DNA of 64,000 bases from contig JADFQO010000007.1 in the NCBI GenBank assembly GCA_022561775.1, forward strand, positions 1 to 64,000. Direction: 5' to 3'. Source of the stretch: Myxococcales bacterium (lineage in GTDB: Bacteria; Myxococcota_A; UBA9160; SMWR01). Each line of letters starts with the position of its first letter. The first letter of the stretch is position 1. The notes under the pieces were generated by a model. That model made no database searches and was not told the DNA's origin. It saw only the letters and a program-made list of their open reading frames with translations. A program made the translations under genes and the position numbers. Below, in pieces: positions 19,225-29,159 of the stretch.

Positions 19225-22215
19225 ATGAACGTGCTGGAAGTCAAGGCCCCAGCCTTTTCGCTCGCAGAAGCCGAGGGGATCGCCAAGCGGATCTTCGGCG
19301 TCAGCGGTTCGGCTCGCGCGCTCGTGAGTGAGCGCGATCAGAATTTTCAGCTGCGTTCCGATGACGGTCGAGAGTACGTACTGAAGATCGCGAATCCCGC
19401 CGAGGATCCGGCGGTTCTCGATTTCCAGACCCAGGCGTTTCTGCACATTGCGCGCGTGAATCCGGAACTTCCGGTTCCCCATCTTGTAGCGACTGCCGAG
19501 GGCGCTCCCAGCTGCGTGGTCGACGGCGCGGACGGGAGGCGCTTCATCACGCGCCTGCTTGGCTATCTGCCGGGTGGCTTGCTCGAACAGGTTCGACCGT
19601 CTCGGGCTCTGTTGCGCGATGTCGGTGCGAGCGCGGCCCGACTCGGCCAGGCTCTGCGCGGCTACTTTCATCCCGCCGCGCGTCACGAGCTGCTCTGGGA
19701 TCTCACGCAGGCGCCCTCGCTCCGCGACCGGACCCACAGCATCGACGATCCCGAGATTCGCCGCATGGTCGAGGGCGTGCTCGACCGGCTCGCGGAACAG
19801 GTGCTGCCCGCCCTCGAGGGCGTACGCGCCCAGGTCATCCACAACGACGTGAGCTGCCAGAACACGCTCGTCGAAGGTGACCGTGTGGTGGGCGTGATCG
19901 ACTTCGGCGATCTGATTCACGCGCCGCTCGTCTGCGATCTCGCAGTGCCGATCTCTGAATTGATCGTCGAGGTCGACGATCCCTTCGGCGTGGCGATGGA
20001 GATCGCGGCGGGCTATTGCGCGGTCGAGCCGCTGACCGCCGAAGAAATCGCGGTCGTCTTCGACCTGGTGGCGGCGCGGACCGCAATGGCCATCGCAATC
20101 TCGGCCTGGCGCGTCGGCGACCACCCCGAGAATCACGACTACATCACCGCTGGAATCGACGGGAGCAAGGCGACGCTCGCGTGGCTGTTGGACCAGAGAT
20201 CGGACTTCTTTCACGCCTGCCTGCGCAACGCCTGCGGTCTACCCGCGACGGTGAGCGTGCCGCGGGTCGCGGACTGGCTGATCGCCAACGCGAACGCGGC
20301 GGGGCCGATCTTCGACCGCGATCTCGCCCAGATGCGCAAACGCGTGCTCTCGAACCAGCAGGCACGCGAGTCGAGGAGTGCCATGGGTGCCGGCTCCGCT
20401 GGGCTTTTCGATGAGATCGACGTTGGCCTCCATCCCTACGGCGCACCCGGCTGCGGCGCCGATCCCCATCACGCATCCGGTTGCGGCGAGGCTGCGGGGG
20501 GCGACCCGTCCGAAAGCGGTGGCCGGCACCTCGGAACGGATCTATTTGCGGCGCGCGGAACCGCGATCCACGCGCCTCTTGCGGGCGTCGTCCACCGCCT
20601 TGCCCCGGTGGCATCGAAGCAAGACCTCCGCGATCTGATCCTCGAGCACGAGGTTGCGGACGGGATTCGCTTCTACACCTGCTATCGAAACCTCGCCCCG
20701 GCTGAGCCGGACGGCCTTCGGCCCGGAGCTTCGGTCGCCAAGGGCGACCGGATCGGTCGGGTTTCGGATTGCGGCGCACCACTTCATTTCCAGATCCTGA
20801 CGGATGCGCTCGAAATTTCCGGAGGATTCCCCCGCGTTTGCGAACCGGACCAGTGGGCCGTTTGGCGCGACCTCTCGCCCGATCCGAACGCGATTCTCAA
20901 GATTCCGGAGGAGGCTTTCGCGCCGCAGGAAGACGAACTGGAGGCGCTGCTCGCGCGACGCGTGGAGCGGCTCGGGCCGGGTCTCACGCTGTTCTACGAC
21001 CGCCCGCTTCAGGTGGTTCGCGCGCATGGGGCGTGGTTGATCGACGCTTCGGGGCGTGCATTTCTCGACGTCTACAACAACGTCCCCCAGGTGGGTCACT
21101 GCCATCCCGCCGTCGTCGAGGCGTTGTCCCGGCAGGCTGCGACGCTCAACACCAACACGCGTTACGTCTACAAGTCCGTGCTCGAATACGCGGATCGCCT
21201 AACGGCCACGATGCCCGGCGATCTCTCGGTCTGCATGTTCGTGTGTTCCGGAAGCGAGGCGAACGATCTGGCGTGGCGGCTCGCCAAGGCACACACCGGA
21301 AACGACGGCGGCATCGTGATGGAAGACGCCTATCACGGGACGACGGAAGCCGTGAACGACCTCTCGCCCGCGGAGCTCCAGCCCGGAGAATCGCCGGCTC
21401 CCCACATCGCCACCGTGCCGCCCCCCGACGGTTACCGCGGGCCGCATCGACGCGATGAGCCCGGATTCGCGGAGCGCTACGCGGATCATCTCGACGACGT
21501 CATCGCGTCTCTGGCCGAGCGCGGGCGCGCACCGGCTGCCTTCTATCTCGATCTGATCTTGTGCAGCAACGGGATCATGGAGCCGCCACCCGGGTACCTG
21601 CGCGCCGCGTTCGCGAAGGTTCGAGCGGCGGGCGGCCTGTGCGTCGCCGACGAAGTCCAGTCCGGCTTCGGCCGCACGGGCGCCCACTTCTGGGGCTTCG
21701 AGGCTCACGGGGTGATCCCGGACATCGTCACGCTCGGCAAGCCGATCGGCAACGGCTATTCAATGGCCGCGGTGGTGACGACACCGGAGATCGTGCGCTC
21801 CTTCGTCGGGCACGCCGAATTCTTCTCCACCACGGGTGGAAACCCGGTGGCTTGTGCGGTGGGCCTCGCGGTCCTCGACGTGCTCGAGCGCGAGAAGCTC
21901 CGAGAAAACGCGGATCGCGTCGGTGCCTACCTTCGGTCGGGCCTCGAATCGCTGGCGGATCGGCATCGGTTGATCGGCGACGTGCGCGGCGCGGGTCTGT
22001 TCGTCGGCGTCGAGCTCGTACGAGATCGCAAGACCCTCGAGCCCGCGAGGGAAGAGACGCATGCGATCGTCAACGGGATGCGTGAGGACGGCGTGCTCGT
22101 GGGGATTGAGGGAGCGCACCGCAACGTCCTCAAAATGAGGCCGCCGTTGGTCTTCAGCGAAGCCAACGCGGACCAGCTCATCGCGTCGCTCGACCGGGCG
22201 CTCGAGGCGATCTGA
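19225..22215 (+). CDS. Three-domain fusion: APH/homoserine-kinase-like phosphotransferase + M23-like domain + class III aminotransferase
   Basis: [44 protein letters not shown]...[43 protein letters not shown]. Confidence 0.9.
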   Translation: MNVLEVKAPAFSLAEAEGIAKRIFGVSGSARALVSERDQNFQLRSDDGREYVLKIANPAEDPAVLDFQTQAFLHIARVNPELPVPHLVATAEGAPSCVVDGADGRRFITRLLGYLPGGLLEQVRPSRALLRDVGASAARLGQALRGYFHPAARHELLWDLTQAPSLRDRTHSIDDPEIRRMVEGVLDRLAEQVLPALEGVRAQVIHNDVSCQNTLVEGDRVVGVIDFGDLIHAPLVCDLAVPISELIVEVDDPFGVAMEIAAGYCAVEPLTAEEIAVVFDLVAARTAMAIAISAWRVGDHPENHDYITAGIDGSKATLAWLLDQRSDFFHACLRNACGLPATVSVPRVADWLIANANAAGPIFDRDLAQMRKRVLSNQQARESRSAMGAGSAGLFDEIDVGLHPYGAPGCGADPHHASGCGEAAGGDPSESGGRHLGTDLFAARGTAIHAPLAGVVHRLAPVASKQDLRDLILEHEVADGIRFYTCYRNLAPAEPDGLRPGASVAKGDRIGRVSDCGAPLHFQILTDALEISGGFPRVCEPDQWAVWRDLSPDPNAILKIPEEAFAPQEDELEALLARRVERLGPGLTLFYDRPLQVVRAHGAWLIDASGRAFLDVYNNVPQVGHCHPAVVEALSRQAATLNTNTRYVYKSVLEYADRLTATMPGDLSVCMFVCSGSEANDLAWRLAKAHTGNDGGIVMEDAYHGTTEAVNDLSPAELQPGESPAPHIATVPPPDGYRGPHRRDEPGFAERYADHLDDVIASLAERGRAPAAFYLDLILCSNGIMEPPPGYLRAAFAKVRAAGGLCVADEVQSGFGRTGAHFWGFEAHGVIPDIVTLGKPIGNGYSMAAVVTTPEIVRSFVGHAEFFSTTGGNPVACAVGLAVLDVLEREKLRENADRVGAYLRSGLESLADRHRLIGDVRGAGLFVGVELVRDRKTLEPAREETHAIVNGMREDGVLVGIEGAHRNVLKMRPPLVFSEANADQLIASLDRALEAI

Positions 22216-22344
22216 TCGGGTCGATGCGCGAGGGCTCCGAGCCGAAGCCATTTCGGGTGCTTTTCAACACATACGGTGAGGATTTTTGCTGACTCGGTCA
22301 CGCGATTTCTGTAGGATCGGCGACTGCGGCCTGGAGACCTGGGT

Positions 22345-22375
22345 TTCGCAATCAGCGCAATCAGCGCAATCAGCG
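22345..22375. repeat. Short tandem repeat (cgcaatcag x3) in the cold-shock gene leader
   Basis: gcaatcagcgcaatcagcgcaatcagcgg. Confidence 0.8.
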
Positions 22376-22421
22376 GCCAGGACACCTGGGTACCGCGGTA
22401 ATTGTAAGTAAGGAGAGTAAG

Positions 22422-22625
22422 TTGGCTATCGGCACCGTGAAGTGGTTTAGCGACGAGAAGGGCTACGGATTCATTACTCCGGACGATGGAGGGGACGACC
22501 TGTTCGTTCACTTCTCAAATATCGGAGGTGACGGGTTCAAGTCTCTGCAGGACGGCCAGAAGGTCGAGTATGAATCGGGGCAGGGTCGAAAGGGACCCGA
22601 AGCCACCAACGTGCGCCCCGCCTAG
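22422..22625 (+). CDS. Cold-shock domain protein (CspA family)
   Basis: [34 protein letters not shown]. Confidence 0.97.
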   Translation: MAIGTVKWFSDEKGYGFITPDDGGDDLFVHFSNIGGDGFKSLQDGQKVEYESGQGRKGPEATNVRPA

Positions 22626-22648
22626 TTTCGGGCCACGAGAAAATCTGG

Positions 22649-22684
22649 ATGCGACGACCCCGGCCAATGCCGGGGTCGTCGCAT
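22649..22684 (+). terminator. Strong intrinsic-terminator-like hairpin after the csp gene
   Basis: Perfect 16-bp inverted repeat atgcgacgaccccggc-caat-gccggggtcgtcgcat followed by tt. Confidence 0.85.
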
Positions 22685-22947
22685 TTCTGGGGAAACCCCA
22701 GTACGCAACATGCCGGCGGGGCTGGGGCCGCGCGTTTCCAGCAGCAGCCACGGCGCTAACAGGGCGGCCTCCCGCTCTCGATCCCGAGCCGATAGAATGG
22801 CCTGTTCTGGATCCCAGAGAGGATCTGGCGCCGGGCTACCGCCGCATCGGCAGGTACGAGGAAGGCTGCGCCGAACCGTCTGACGAGGGTTCGGGACCTA
22901 GGGATTTGGGAACTGCGAAGACCTGCGAAGTATGGGGAGCGTAAAGC

Positions 22948-23517
22948 ATGCCGATGAACATCACCTTCGAGCTCAGTGACAAGGATCTACGCTATTTCAA
23001 GCGCATCATCAAAGAGGTGCGCGAGCGCAGTGCTGGTATCGACGAAGCGAAGCTGATCACCGGCGTCAGGAGGCTGATCGAGGAAATTCGCGGCACGAAT
23101 GCCGCGGGGTTCGTCGTAGAGCGCCTCGAGAAGCTCGAGCGCATGGTGACGATGCTCGAAGATAAAGAATGGAACATGGAGGGGAAGGATCGCTCGCGGG
23201 TGGCAGACGGCCTGGTCTACTTCGCGGAGGGTGAGGATCTGATTCCCGACCGCATCCCGGGACTCGGTTACCTCGACGACGCGATCATGATCGAACTCGT
23301 CGTCCAGGACCTGAAACACGAGATCGAGGCCTACGATGATTTCTGTAAGTACCGCACGAGCAAGGCGAAGCTTCTGGGCCGCAAAGACGCGGTGGCCTCT
23401 CGCGAGAGTTGGCTTGCCGCGCGGCGCGGCCAGCTCCAGTCGCGAATGCGCCGCCGGCGCCGGCGCGACCGCGGCGGCCGCGGCGGGCCGTCCTACTCCC
23501 CGGTGAAGCTGTTCTGA
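22948..23517 (+). CDS. DUF1232/YkvA-like protein with Arg-rich C-terminal tail
   Basis: VYFAEGEDLIPDRIPGLGYLDDAIMIELVVQDL; tail RMRRRRRRDRGGRGG. Confidence 0.7.
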   Translation: MPMNITFELSDKDLRYFKRIIKEVRERSAGIDEAKLITGVRRLIEEIRGTNAAGFVVERLEKLERMVTMLEDKEWNMEGKDRSRVADGLVYFAEGEDLIPDRIPGLGYLDDAIMIELVVQDLKHEIEAYDDFCKYRTSKAKLLGRKDAVASRESWLAARRGQLQSRMRRRRRRDRGGRGGPSYSPVKLF

Positions 23518-23597
23518 TTGGCGTCGAATCCGGTCGATCCGGATCCGGGGTTCGCTGAGCGGCTCGCAGATCCGGCTGCTGCGCAAACGAGGAAACC

Positions 23598-24626
23598 GTG
23601 CCTCCCACCGCCGACAAACTCGGTCGACCGATCCACGATCTCCGGATTTCGGTGACCGACCGCTGCAATTTTCGATGCCCCTACTGCATGCCGGCGGAGC
23701 TCTACGGCGAGAACTATCAATTCCTGCCGAAATCCGAGCTCTTGAGCTTCGAAGAGATCGAGCGGCTGGCGCACCTCTTCGTCGACCTCGGCGTCGAAAA
23801 GCTGCGGATCACCGGCGGTGAGCCACTGCTCCGACACGAGCTGCCTCGCTTGATCGAGCGATTGGCGGCCATCCCAGGGTTGCGCGATCTCGCACTGACC
23901 ACCAACGGCTACCTGCTCGAAAAACAGGCCGCGGCGCTTCGCGACGCGGGGCTCGAGCGCATCACGGTGAGCCTCGACAGCCTCGATGAAGAAATCTTCA
24001 AGCGGATGAACGGCCGCACTTTTGGCCCGCAGCGGGTTCTCGCGGGCATCGAAGCCGCGAATCGGGCGGGCATGCGGCCCATCAAGATCAATTGCGTGGT
24101 ACAGCGGGGCGTCAACGACCACACCCTCGTCGATCTGGCGCGCTCGTTCCGCGGCACGGGCCACATCGTTCGCTTCATCGAGTTCATGGATGTTGGAACG
24201 CTTAACGGATGGGATCTCGCCCAGGTCGTACCCGCTGCCGAGATCGTCGAGCGTATCGGCGCCGAGCTTCCGATCGATCCCGTCGATCCCAACTACCGCG
24301 GGGAAGTCGCCAACCGCTACCGGTATCGCGATGGTAGTGGCGAGATCGGAATCATCGCCTCGGTCAGCGCACCTTTCTGCGGAGATTGCACGCGAGCACG
24401 CCTCACGATCGAGGGCAAGCTCGTCACCTGTCTCTTCGCTGCCGACGGCACCGATCTGCGCACGCCGCTCCGCTCGGGCGCTTCGGATGTCGAACTCCGC
24501 GATCTCATCGAGTCCATCTGGTCCCGTCGGACGGACCGCTACTCGGAACAGCGCGCCGAACTGACGCAAAGCGGCGATCCGTCGACCCGCAAGGCCAAGA
24601 TCGAGATGTACCAGATTGGTGGCTGA
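23598..24626 (+). CDS. moaA: GTP 3',8-cyclase
   Basis: RISVTDRCNFRCPYCMP, FCGDCTRARLTIEGKLVTCLF, C-terminal MYQIGG (GG tail). Confidence 0.97.
   Translation: MPPTADKLGRPIHDLRISVTDRCNFRCPYCMPAELYGENYQFLPKSELLSFEEIERLAHLFVDLGVEKLRITGGEPLLRHELPRLIERLAAIPGLRDLALTTNGYLLEKQAAALRDAGLERITVSLDSLDEEIFKRMNGRTFGPQRVLAGIEAANRAGMRPIKINCVVQRGVNDHTLVDLARSFRGTGHIVRFIEFMDVGTLNGWDLAQVVPAAEIVERIGAELPIDPVDPNYRGEVANRYRYRDGSGEIGIIASVSAPFCGDCTRARLTIEGKLVTCLFAADGTDLRTPLRSGASDVELRDLIESIWSRRTDRYSEQRAELTQSGDPSTRKAKIEMYQIGG
24606..24626 (+). repeat. moaA 3'-end direct repeat, copy 1 (in moaA)
   Basis: atgtaccagattggtggctga = MYQIGG*. Confidence 0.9.
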
Positions 24627-24666
24627 GGAGGGGTCGTAGGGAGAGGAGAAGATTGCCGTGTGGCTT

Positions 24667-24996
24667 CTAGTGAAACCGCAGGAAGTTCGGAATCACGACC
24701 GCTAGCAGCAGCGCGAGCAGTCCGCTCCAGAGGCACACGGCGATCCACCGAGTTGCGGCCCTCGGCCGCATGGCGCTCCTGTGTCCTCGCAGCATCTTCC
24801 TCGCCCCCAGAAGCATCAAGGCCGCGACGACCGCCGCCCCGAGCACCGCCAGGCCGAATTCGCCCGGGCTTTGTCCATCGAACATCCGTTGGCAAGCTGC
24901 GACACCCGCTATGACCGTCGCGAACGAGACGAAGAGGCCCAAGCATCCCAGCACGAGCCCGACGATGACTTCCAACACGCGAACCACGGCGGCCAT
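24667..24996 (-). CDS. Hypothetical membrane protein
   Basis: MAAVVRVLEVIVGLVLGCLGLFVSFATVIAG...; multiple TM segments. Confidence 0.6.
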   Translation of the reverse strand: MAAVVRVLEVIVGLVLGCLGLFVSFATVIAGVAACQRMFDGQSPGEFGLAVLGAAVVAALMLLGARKMLRGHRSAMRPRAATRWIAVCLWSGLLALLLAVVIPNFLRFH

Positions 24997-24998
24997 GC

Positions 24999-25721
24999 TC
25001 AGTGCTCCGGCGCCGCTTCTTCCAGGATTGTCCGCAGCTGCGGCGACGCCCCGCGAGCGTAGGCGCGATAGGTCGTAGAGAAGTAGGCGATCACGATCAC
25101 ACCCAGGTAGAGCGCGAGGACGAGCGGCATTGCTGGAAGCCTCAGATAGATGGGGCTTTCGATCAGGCCGTTCAAGAGAGCGACGTAGAAGAAGAACGGC
25201 CCGAGCAACGCGAACGAGAAGCCGAAGAAGTTGACCAGATTCCGCCATCGCACCAGCGAGTGCCCAGCACGCGCTGATCCGAAGCCGCGCCAGAACGACT
25301 GGAATCCCTCGGCGTGGTCTGGGAAGAGCTGGGCCCGCTGAATCAGGTAGAGGGCAAAGAACTCGAATGCGAGAACGGCCAGCAGGATCTTCCCCGTGAG
25401 CCCATAGACTTTCGCGATCGGAAGCCCGAAGTGATCGATCGCGATCCTCCAGATCGGGTTTCCCTCTGCCCCGAGCGTCGGGCTCATGCGCAACGTCACG
25501 GCATAGTCGAGGAGGTGAGCACACAGCGACACGGTTCCCACGGCTGCCGCCGGGCCCCAGTGACCCCGCATCGCCCCGGTCCTTCGCAGTACGAGGCTCA
25601 TCGCGATCGCACTCGCGAAGACCGTCAGCCAAGCCACTACCGCAAGCGGAAGCCCCATCGCCTCCACCACGCAGTACGCCCTCTCCAGGGCCTCGTATGC
25701 CTTGTCGTTCCAGCTCGCCAC
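24999..25721 (-). CDS. Hypothetical multi-TM membrane protein (GTG start inferred)
   Basis: VASWNDKAYEALERAYCVVEAMGLPLAVVAWL... multiple hydrophobic segments, 2 bp from downstream gene. Confidence 0.55.
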   Translation of the reverse strand: MASWNDKAYEALERAYCVVEAMGLPLAVVAWLTVFASAIAMSLVLRRTGAMRGHWGPAAAVGTVSLCAHLLDYAVTLRMSPTLGAEGNPIWRIAIDHFGLPIAKVYGLTGKILLAVLAFEFFALYLIQRAQLFPDHAEGFQSFWRGFGSARAGHSLVRWRNLVNFFGFSFALLGPFFFYVALLNGLIESPIYLRLPAMPLVLALYLGVIVIAYFSTTYRAYARGASPQLRTILEEAAPEH

Positions 25722-25871
25722 GGGAATGATGACTCTTCGGCTGATCGGGGGTCGCGGATCAGCCCGAAACCTTGGCCGAGGGCTCGTCGCGGCAGCCGCC
25801 AGAAGGGCGGGAAATCCGTGTGGAGCACTAGGGCATCGGGGTTCCAGGGTCGCGACCGCCCTGCCGATGCA

Positions 25872-26906
25872 ATGCCCATGATCCGGCAGAAGAGTCGAGC
25901 GAGTCTGTGGCTCGGCATCGCCGCGCTTCCGACGCTCGTTGCCGGTAGTGCGGCCGACAGTGCGGTCCTTCTCGTCTTGAGCGCCGCCCTCTATACGGGT
26001 GCCATCGTCGCCTATCTCGTTGCCAAGGGTCGGAGCGTCGCCTGGACGTTTCTCGGCATCTGCCCGCTCTTTGGCTGGCTGATCATCGCGGGTCTCTCCG
26101 ATCACTCGCACTCGGACAAGGGGAGCGAGTCACCAAAGCGAAGGGTTCGAAGACAGGATCATCGAAGGCTCCGAACCTTCACCTCGCTGATCTATCCGAT
26201 CGCGTCCCTCCTATGGATCCTCGCAGTGTTCCGCCAGTGGATGGACGTGGCAGGCGGTCCGAACCCGCTGGTCGTCTCGCTGGTGCTGCTTCGGGCCGGG
26301 TGCCTGTGCGCCCTGGGGTACGCGATCCATCGAAGTCAGCGCGGCGGAGCGATCGCCGCAGCGGTCGCCTTCCTGCTCGCTTCGGCATGCGAGAGCGTCG
26401 CCCAGGGGAATGCCGCCGACGTGATCATGCTTCAGGTTATGCTTCCGGTCTTCGCGCTCCTCCTTTCTCTGGGGGTTTTCGCGGCGTTCACGGAGCCGCC
26501 GGGGACGCACGACGGGGAGCCGGTCCCGGAGCCCGTCTCGCACGGACCCTCGACGCTGCGCCGTCGGATCCGGCGCTACGTCGCCATCCCCGCAGTCGTG
26601 ATCTGCGTAGGCTTCGGGTTCGGCACCCTGGCCCTGATCCACGGGGACTTCAAGCTCTTCCACGCACGAACCGTGGCGAGGCGGCTCGTCGAGCCGCTCG
26701 AGCAGTACCGCGAGACGCACGGGCGCTACCCCGAGGACCTCAAGGCCCTCGCGGAGGCGCGCGCGATCGAGGACGGCAGCCTGCGCCGCATCCACTACGA
26801 ACTCCACGACGGCGGCGACGCCTTCTTCATGAGCTGCCGGATGGGGGCTGACCAGCACCAATGGGATGTCTTCGACTCGCGGATCGGACGCTGGGAGACC
26901 CGTTAG
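25872..26906 (+). CDS. Hypothetical membrane protein with soluble C-terminal domain
   Basis: MPMIRQKSRASLWLGIAALPTLVAGSAADSAVLLVL...; C-terminal LEQYRETHGRYPEDLKAL. Confidence 0.6.
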   Translation: MPMIRQKSRASLWLGIAALPTLVAGSAADSAVLLVLSAALYTGAIVAYLVAKGRSVAWTFLGICPLFGWLIIAGLSDHSHSDKGSESPKRRVRRQDHRRLRTFTSLIYPIASLLWILAVFRQWMDVAGGPNPLVVSLVLLRAGCLCALGYAIHRSQRGGAIAAAVAFLLASACESVAQGNAADVIMLQVMLPVFALLLSLGVFAAFTEPPGTHDGEPVPEPVSHGPSTLRRRIRRYVAIPAVVICVGFGFGTLALIHGDFKLFHARTVARRLVEPLEQYRETHGRYPEDLKALAEARAIEDGSLRRIHYELHDGGDAFFMSCRMGADQHQWDVFDSRIGRWETR

Positions 26907-27128
26907 CCGACTTGGGCTGACTAGCCTGCGCGTCCGCCCACGCGGAACGTTCCCTCCGCAATCCTCAGAGCTTTCACTGCGCGCCACTATGCGGCTGGTG
27001 TTGAAGAAGAGGGCTACCGAAACCGCTCCAGGTAGGGCTCGATTCGTGGCGCGCCACCATCACGCCACCAGACGCCACCAAGATTCGTAACATCCCGAAT
27101 CTCAAGGAGAATTAAGGTATCGTTTCGG

Positions 27129-27149
27129 ATGTACCAGATCGGGGGGTAG
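27129..27149 (+). repeat. moaA 3'-end direct repeat, copy 2
   Basis: atgtaccagatcggggggtag = MYQIGG*. Confidence 0.85.
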
Positions 27150-27302
27150 TGTTAGTTTCTGTTTTAATTCCGGGCATCTTGACTTTCTGTGTGGCGTAAA
27201 GTGACCTGCCTGCATTAACGGGTCCAGGTTCAAAGTTAGTTTACGCGGCTTTGAGCCGGTGGAAGGCGCTACGGCGGCCTCGAGCGCCGCCGCGAATGGA
27301 TA

Positions 27303-27464
27303 GACGAGTTTCCACTATTGTGTGGTAAAACAATGTGTTACATGACGTTACGTCTGGTTCGACACTGAAAGCGACTCGGGCAACAAAAATCTCACGAGAC
27401 AGGCGAGTTTCCGATTTTGTGTTCAATCCAATTGTGTTACATCACATTACGTCTGGTTCGACAC
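27303..27464. repeat. Imperfect 63-bp direct repeat (27303-27365 and 27402-27464), 99-bp period
   Basis: Both end ttacgtctggttcgacac and begin g(a/g)cgagtttcc; a short third start (cgcgagttttt) follows at about 27466. Confidence 0.85.
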
Positions 27465-27560
27465 ACGCGAGTTTTTCCTTGACTTTCGCTTCTGACCCGC
27501 ACGATGATGAGCCCGACGATCCCCTTCACAGTCGGTGAGGGAGTACACAAGGAGAACGCA

Positions 27561-28151
27561 ATGAGATTCTGGATTTTGACAGCAATCACACTGATGCTCG
27601 CGGGCGATGCCATAGCCGACACCCAATTGATTGGAGCGAATACGAGTGATATACGGCGCATTAGGATTATCGATGATTTTCCGTCCTTGCATATGGAAAT
27701 GAGTCTTATTCCAGAACTCCCGACGAGCAATCAGGTCGGGCCTTTCATCGTCACGACCGATCTAATCGTCAATGCACAGTTGCGAGTCAACTTGGTAAAT
27801 CCGTTTTCCGAAAATCCAGACACGGATTGTGGAGCCGCTAACAATTGTCACGACCTCGACCGGAACTTGTGGATCTACGTGCTGTCTCTGAAGGTTGGCA
27901 GGGACCGGCCACGCGACGTGTTGGTCTTGCAGCCAGAACACAATGCCTTTAATGATTTCAATGGAACTTTCAGCACGAAGGCGTACCTGGCAGACGACAG
28001 GAGAGGCAACGAAGATGACACAAAAGGCTATCCCTGGGGCCAACGCGTAATGACCGAAGAGGTAGTGATTGAACTGCGGCGACAAACGATTGACGGTAAA
28101 ACAGATCCGCCCGGCTTCAAGCTAGAAGGATTTTTTCCGGCGAATAATTAA
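27561..28151 (+). CDS. Hypothetical secreted protein
   Basis: Signal peptide MRFWILTAITLMLAGDAIA; preceded by aaggag; lower GC than flanks. Confidence 0.65.
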   Translation: MRFWILTAITLMLAGDAIADTQLIGANTSDIRRIRIIDDFPSLHMEMSLIPELPTSNQVGPFIVTTDLIVNAQLRVNLVNPFSENPDTDCGAANNCHDLDRNLWIYVLSLKVGRDRPRDVLVLQPEHNAFNDFNGTFSTKAYLADDRRGNEDDTKGYPWGQRVMTEEVVIELRRQTIDGKTDPPGFKLEGFFPANN

Positions 28152-28515
28152 GAGGAGTAACGGCCGACCAACCCCGGGATGCCTGTGGCCCCGGGGCTGG
28201 TGAACCGTTGCAACGAACCCTCTTCATCAGCTGCGACGCGCTGCAGCCGCCACTAGACAGAGTGCGAAAGGACACCCCCGGCCCGATTCTTCAGACCGAG
28301 GGCGCCCGTTCTAACTAGACCGCAGGAAAGCGAAGCATTCGAGCCGACTGCGTGAGGATGCCATCCTCGCGACGACTCATCCGTAGCGCCCGGTATCGTC
28401 GCGAGTGGTAGTATGCGGGAGTTCCTGGCGTCTCGGTTCCGGCTGCAACGCGCCGCCGGGCGCTGAGCGCGGAGACATTGGGCGCCATCGTCAGGTGCGA
28501 ATCAAGGAGGACGCC

Positions 28516-28980
28516 ATGTCGTCTCTCATCCGGTTCTTTCTTGCTCTGATTGCGCTACTGGCGACCAGCATCTCGGTCGCCGCCGCGGAAGGCGACGCGG
28601 GCAACGTGGAGGCGGCCATTCGGTCGGTCCTCAGCGCCCAAGGCGAAGCCTGGAATCGTGGCGACCTCGTGGACTACATGGCGAGCATTGCGCGCGGAGA
28701 ACACACCCGTCACATCTTCAACAACGAGATCACGGTTGGCTACACGGCCATCGAGGCGCGCCTACAAGCTCGCTACCCCGATCCCAGCGACATGGGCGCG
28801 ATCTCATACTCGGACCTTGACGTTTCTGTCTTGGCCCCAGATGCGGCCTCCGCCTTCGCACACTGGACATTCCAGCACGGTGACAACACGTTCGCTGGGG
28901 TCTTCACCCTGATCTTTCGTGAGATCAACGGGTCGTGGGTGATCGTTCACGACCACTCCACGGCCTTCCCCAACGAATGA
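28516..28980 (+). CDS. Secreted SnoaL/DUF4440-like (NTF2-fold) protein; probable integron gene cassette
   Basis: aaggagg SD; signal peptide; VEAAIRSVLSAQGEAWNRGDLVDYM...GVFTLIFREINGSWVIVHDHSTAF. Confidence 0.8.
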   Translation: MSSLIRFFLALIALLATSISVAAAEGDAGNVEAAIRSVLSAQGEAWNRGDLVDYMASIARGEHTRHIFNNEITVGYTAIEARLQARYPDPSDMGAISYSDLDVSVLAPDAASAFAHWTFQHGDNTFAGVFTLIFREINGSWVIVHDHSTAFPNE

Positions 28981-28995
28981 GATCGCTCGGATGCC

Positions 28996-29127
28996 GCCTA
29001 GCAAGGCACCGCAGCTGACACCAAACAGCCGAGCCCAATCGATCCATGATACAATATGGCGGCGAGCGCTCCTGCCCCAGAGCTAACGGTTAGCCTTTTG
29101 GTGCAGCTGAGCGCCCAGACGTTAGGC
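28996..29127 (+). mobile_element. Integron attC-like recombination site
   Basis: R'' GCCTAGC (28996), L'' GCAGCTGACACCAAA, L' TTTGGTGCAGCTGAG, R' GTTAGGC (29121); imperfect IR with extrahelical A; begins 15 bp after a stop codon in cassette orientation. Confidence 0.7.
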
Positions 29128-29159
29128 GGCTGGATTGAGTCTCCGAGGGACTGCGCGGA

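Noticed and set aside
27150-27300. IS transposase remnant
   Set aside because: The minus-strand end ...RGRRSAFHRLKAA* looked IS-like, but I could not identify a family or terminal inverted repeats.
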